Assembly: GCA_024223125.1 (NCBI GenBank)
Contig: JAAEOP010000705.1
Coordinates: 1 to 16,240, forward strand
DNA from: Chloroflexota bacterium
Lineage (GTDB): Bacteria; Chloroflexota; Anaerolineae; Promineifilales; Promineifilaceae
Direction of reading: 5' to 3'
Length of the DNA: 16,240 bases
A program made the position numbers and the translations under genes. How positions within the stretch are numbered: the stretch's first letter is position 1; each line of letters starts with the position of its first letter. A model generated the notes under the pieces. It was not told where the DNA came from, searched no databases, and worked only from the letters and a program-made list of their open reading frames with translations. Below are positions 14,221 through 16,240 of the stretch, piece by piece.

Positions 14221-15889
14221 TATCTTTGTTGTTTTGCTCGACTGGCTGATTGAGCCATGATTGGGCGACTAACAATGCTTGTTTTGTTGATCCGCCAAGG
14301 GTTTCGCCAACCAAAAAGACATCTTCTTCGGGAATTGTCTCAAATGTTTCAGTGCGCGCCAACTGGTCCCATACATTTTGGCTGACACCAGATAGCATGA
14401 GTTTACCGCCTTTGGTTTGTAAGCGACCGGCGTATCGTTCTGCTATTTGGATGAAGGTGCTGCCGACGTGGGAACGGCCGTGTAATCTCAAGATCACAAC
14501 CGCTCGTTTTGCCTCATCCACATCCGGTAATAAATCTTCAATGGTGCGGGCGCTGGCAAAGAACAGTACCCCCCAGGCATATAAGATGGTAACACTGTTG
14601 TCAGGCGGCACAGCGGGACACGGCCGTTCTTCAAACACACCATCCCTCTTTTCTACTAGCTCAACTACTTGCACATCCTGCGCGGCCGTGTACACAAAAT
14701 CCAGAATCGAGAGCAAGACGCCAAGAAAAACAGCCTCCTGAATCTCCAGCGCCAGCGTCGCTAGAAACGTCGCCAGCATCACCATGCGTGAAGAGCGGCT
14801 GACATCCCAAATGTCCTTGATCACGTCAAATTTATAGGTGCTAAATCCGGCCACAATCAACACGGCCGCAATGGCTGGCACAGCCACCTTTTCCACTTGA
14901 TTGCCAAAAACAATGACAAAAATAGCGACAAACAAACCCATCAACACATTGGCCCAACGAGATTTGGCGCCGGCGCTCATTAAAATACTGGTTCCGCCCA
15001 ATGAGCCGCCCAACGGCAAGCCTTTGAAAAATCCTGAAGCCACATTGGCAATACCTTGCCCTGTGAAATCTCCTGATGGATCCGGGTACTCGCCATCAGG
15101 ATTGGGGATGTTCTGGCTGATTCCGGCGGCTTGAATCAAGCCTAGCAAGCCAATGGCAATCGCCGGCATCAACAACGACCCTACCATAGATAAACTGGGT
15201 AAGGTAGGGGTTGGCAACGCGGCCGAAATTTGAAACGAATCCCCCACCAGTTCCACAGAATCCAGTCCCAAAACCAGCGTAGCTACAGAGGCCAGCAGTA
15301 AGGCGATAGCCAGCGAAAAGTTTTGAAGTTTAGTACGGCCAAGCAAAATAATAATGCCAATGGTTGTCAAACCTGTCAGCAAGGTTGGCATGTCAATTTC
15401 ACCCGGATGCAGCAACAGATCAATCGCTTGCGCCACTTTGTTACTGTAGGCGCTGCTATAACCGGTTAAATCTCCAAGCTGACCCAAAATTAGTATGGTA
15501 GCCACGCCGGTAAAAAAGCCAATCATAACAGCGTTAGAGATGAAGCGGGTAAAAATACCTAACTTAAAAATGCCTAGTAGCAGTTGAAAAATGCCAATCA
15601 GCACCGTCAACGTAACCAACGCGGTCAGAATATTTTCCTCGCTAAAACCAGCCAATGCGCCGCCTACTGCCAACATCATAGCGGCCGTAGAGCCAATATT
15701 CATAAACTGGGAGCTGGTGAATAAGCTACCAATGGGCGTGCCCACAATTAGGGCGTTGAAGCCATACGTGGGGTTGACGCCTGCCAATATGGCGGAGGCG
15801 ATGGCATCAGGGACAGCTACCAATGCCATCGTAATGGAAGCGCCTAAATCAGCGGATAAGTTCTTGGGGTTAAAATCTAGTCGAGCCAT
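14204..15889 (-). CDS. Divergent SulP family transporter with STAS domain
   Basis: This 561-aa inner-membrane protein has a membrane domain (about 12-400) and a STAS-like cytoplasmic domain (about 430-545). TM1 reads LVAVPDAIASAILAGVNPTYG (23-43), TM3 NIGSTAAMMLAVGG (64-77), and TM10 GGSLGGTSILMSAGAKSRWA (294-313). These are the SulP landmarks in a divergent form relative to the canonical copy at 10249-11955. At the conserved TM8 glutamate position it appears to have Gln253 (GLLGLIQAAGIS). STAS includes VVILRLHGRSHVGSTFIQIA (464-483), with Ser477-Thr478 at the usual regulatory site. The substrate is unknown. The ATG at 15889 lacks a clear ribosome binding site. It follows the small membrane gene by 59 nt and overlaps the mini-MscS gene by 17 nt. 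Confidence 0.93.
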   Translation of the reverse strand: MARLDFNPKNLSADLGASITMALVAVPDAIASAILAGVNPTYGFNALIVGTPIGSLFTSSQFMNIGSTAAMMLAVGGALAGFSEENILTALVTLTVLIGIFQLLLGIFKLGIFTRFISNAVMIGFFTGVATILILGQLGDLTGYSSAYSNKVAQAIDLLLHPGEIDMPTLLTGLTTIGIIILLGRTKLQNFSLAIALLLASVATLVLGLDSVELVGDSFQISAALPTPTLPSLSMVGSLLMPAIAIGLLGLIQAAGISQNIPNPDGEYPDPSGDFTGQGIANVASGFFKGLPLGGSLGGTSILMSAGAKSRWANVLMGLFVAIFVIVFGNQVEKVAVPAIAAVLIVAGFSTYKFDVIKDIWDVSRSSRMVMLATFLATLALEIQEAVFLGVLLSILDFVYTAAQDVQVVELVEKRDGVFEERPCPAVPPDNSVTILYAWGVLFFASARTIEDLLPDVDEAKRAVVILRLHGRSHVGSTFIQIAERYAGRLQTKGGKLMLSGVSQNVWDQLARTETFETIPEEDVFLVGETLGGSTKQALLVAQSWLNQPVEQNNKDNDRDY

Positions 15890-15948
15890 AAGGTTGTTTA
15901 ATCATCTTCCAGGAAGCTGGTACCTCCCTGAAAGATAGCGCTAAAAAA

Positions 15949-16233
15949 TCACGCGCTGCCAGGGATGCGATCTTTATTACCATAACCACCACCGGTATAC
16001 ATACCAATGTCAGCCAATAAAGCCAAACCCATCCATACCCAATCAAAGCCTATTATCCCACCTGGAGAAATACCAACATACATCAATGTTGACCACGGCA
16101 AAAACAGGAAACCCAAGAAAGGCCAGATAAAAGATTCAAAAGCAATCTGCCAACGCAGTGGATTTATCAACCACCAAATTAGAATACCGGCACGGGGGCC
16201 TAAAAACATCAAGGTCGTGAAAATACAACACAT
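15949..16233 (-). CDS. Small membrane protein of unknown function
   Basis: The 94-aa product is hydrophobic, with probable membrane helices at about 16-27, 35-54 and 64-79. The hydrophilic tail, GGGYGNKDRIPGSA, is glycine-rich. Conserved-looking aromatic/proline positions include WWLINPLRW (20-28) and FLFLPWSTLMY (42-52). I do not recognise a named family. The ATG at 16233 has little room before the window edge and no obvious Shine-Dalgarno; Met9 (16209) is an alternative start matching the point where the sequence becomes patterned. It is the first visible gene of the cluster that continues with the divergent SulP transporter, so a membrane accessory role is possible but unsupported. Confidence 0.65.
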   Translation of the reverse strand: MCCIFTTLMFLGPRAGILIWWLINPLRWQIAFESFIWPFLGFLFLPWSTLMYVGISPGGIIGFDWVWMGLALLADIGMYTGGGYGNKDRIPGSA

Positions 16234-16240
16234 AACAAAA

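Noticed and set aside
1..16240. CRISPR arrays, tRNA or rRNA genes, transposases, phage genes
   Set aside because: No regularly spaced direct repeats, no tRNA-like cloverleaf sequence and no integrase or transposase motifs were seen on either strand.

Overview
The window holds bacterial chromosome of roughly balanced base composition: dense protein genes, no rRNA, no tRNA, no CRISPR array and no transposase. Gene content (glutaminyl-tRNA synthetase, an ABC-F ATPase, two SulP transporters, an Rcp1-like response regulator with a hybrid kinase) and the style of the intergenic repeats suggest an uncultured-type member of the Chloroflexota or a neighbouring phylum. That placement is an inference from general resemblance. 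The clearest genome-level signature is the palindrome CGGCCG, often as ACGGCCGT, which recurs about 45 times by eye where about four would be expected.

Left part (1-6033): an 812-residue protein of unknown function with an HXXXDG motif on the minus strand. It is divergent from a two-gene plus-strand unit encoding a DUF6932-like nucleotidyltransferase-fold protein and a 71-residue helical partner. Then comes glnS on the minus strand, and a soluble S26B-type signal-peptidase-like protein on the plus strand.

Middle (6044-10248): a minus-strand two-component cluster with a single-domain Rcp1-like response regulator, a decayed histidine-kinase fragment, and a REC-HisKA-HATPase-REC hybrid kinase. 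An ABC-F ATPase is divergent from it and ends at a 15-bp-arm inverted repeat.

Right part (10249-16233, all minus strand): a canonical SulP transporter with a STAS domain, then a repeat-rich gap. Beyond it lies an apparent operon, in transcription order: small membrane protein, second and divergent SulP-STAS transporter, miniature MscS-like protein lacking most of the channel, AI-2E family membrane protein, and Bax-inhibitor-1 family protein. Genes in this unit overlap or lie within about 60 bp of each other, so a joint role in membrane ion or solute homeostasis is plausible but unproven.

Several dispersed-repeat-like inverted repeats sit in the gaps (17-66, 5302-5359, 10153-10217, 12007-12095, 12110-12158). 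No complete defence or mobile system is evident. The items most worth a second look are the mini-MscS operon, the HXXXDG protein, the DUF6932 pair, the kinase fossil and the iterated palindrome.
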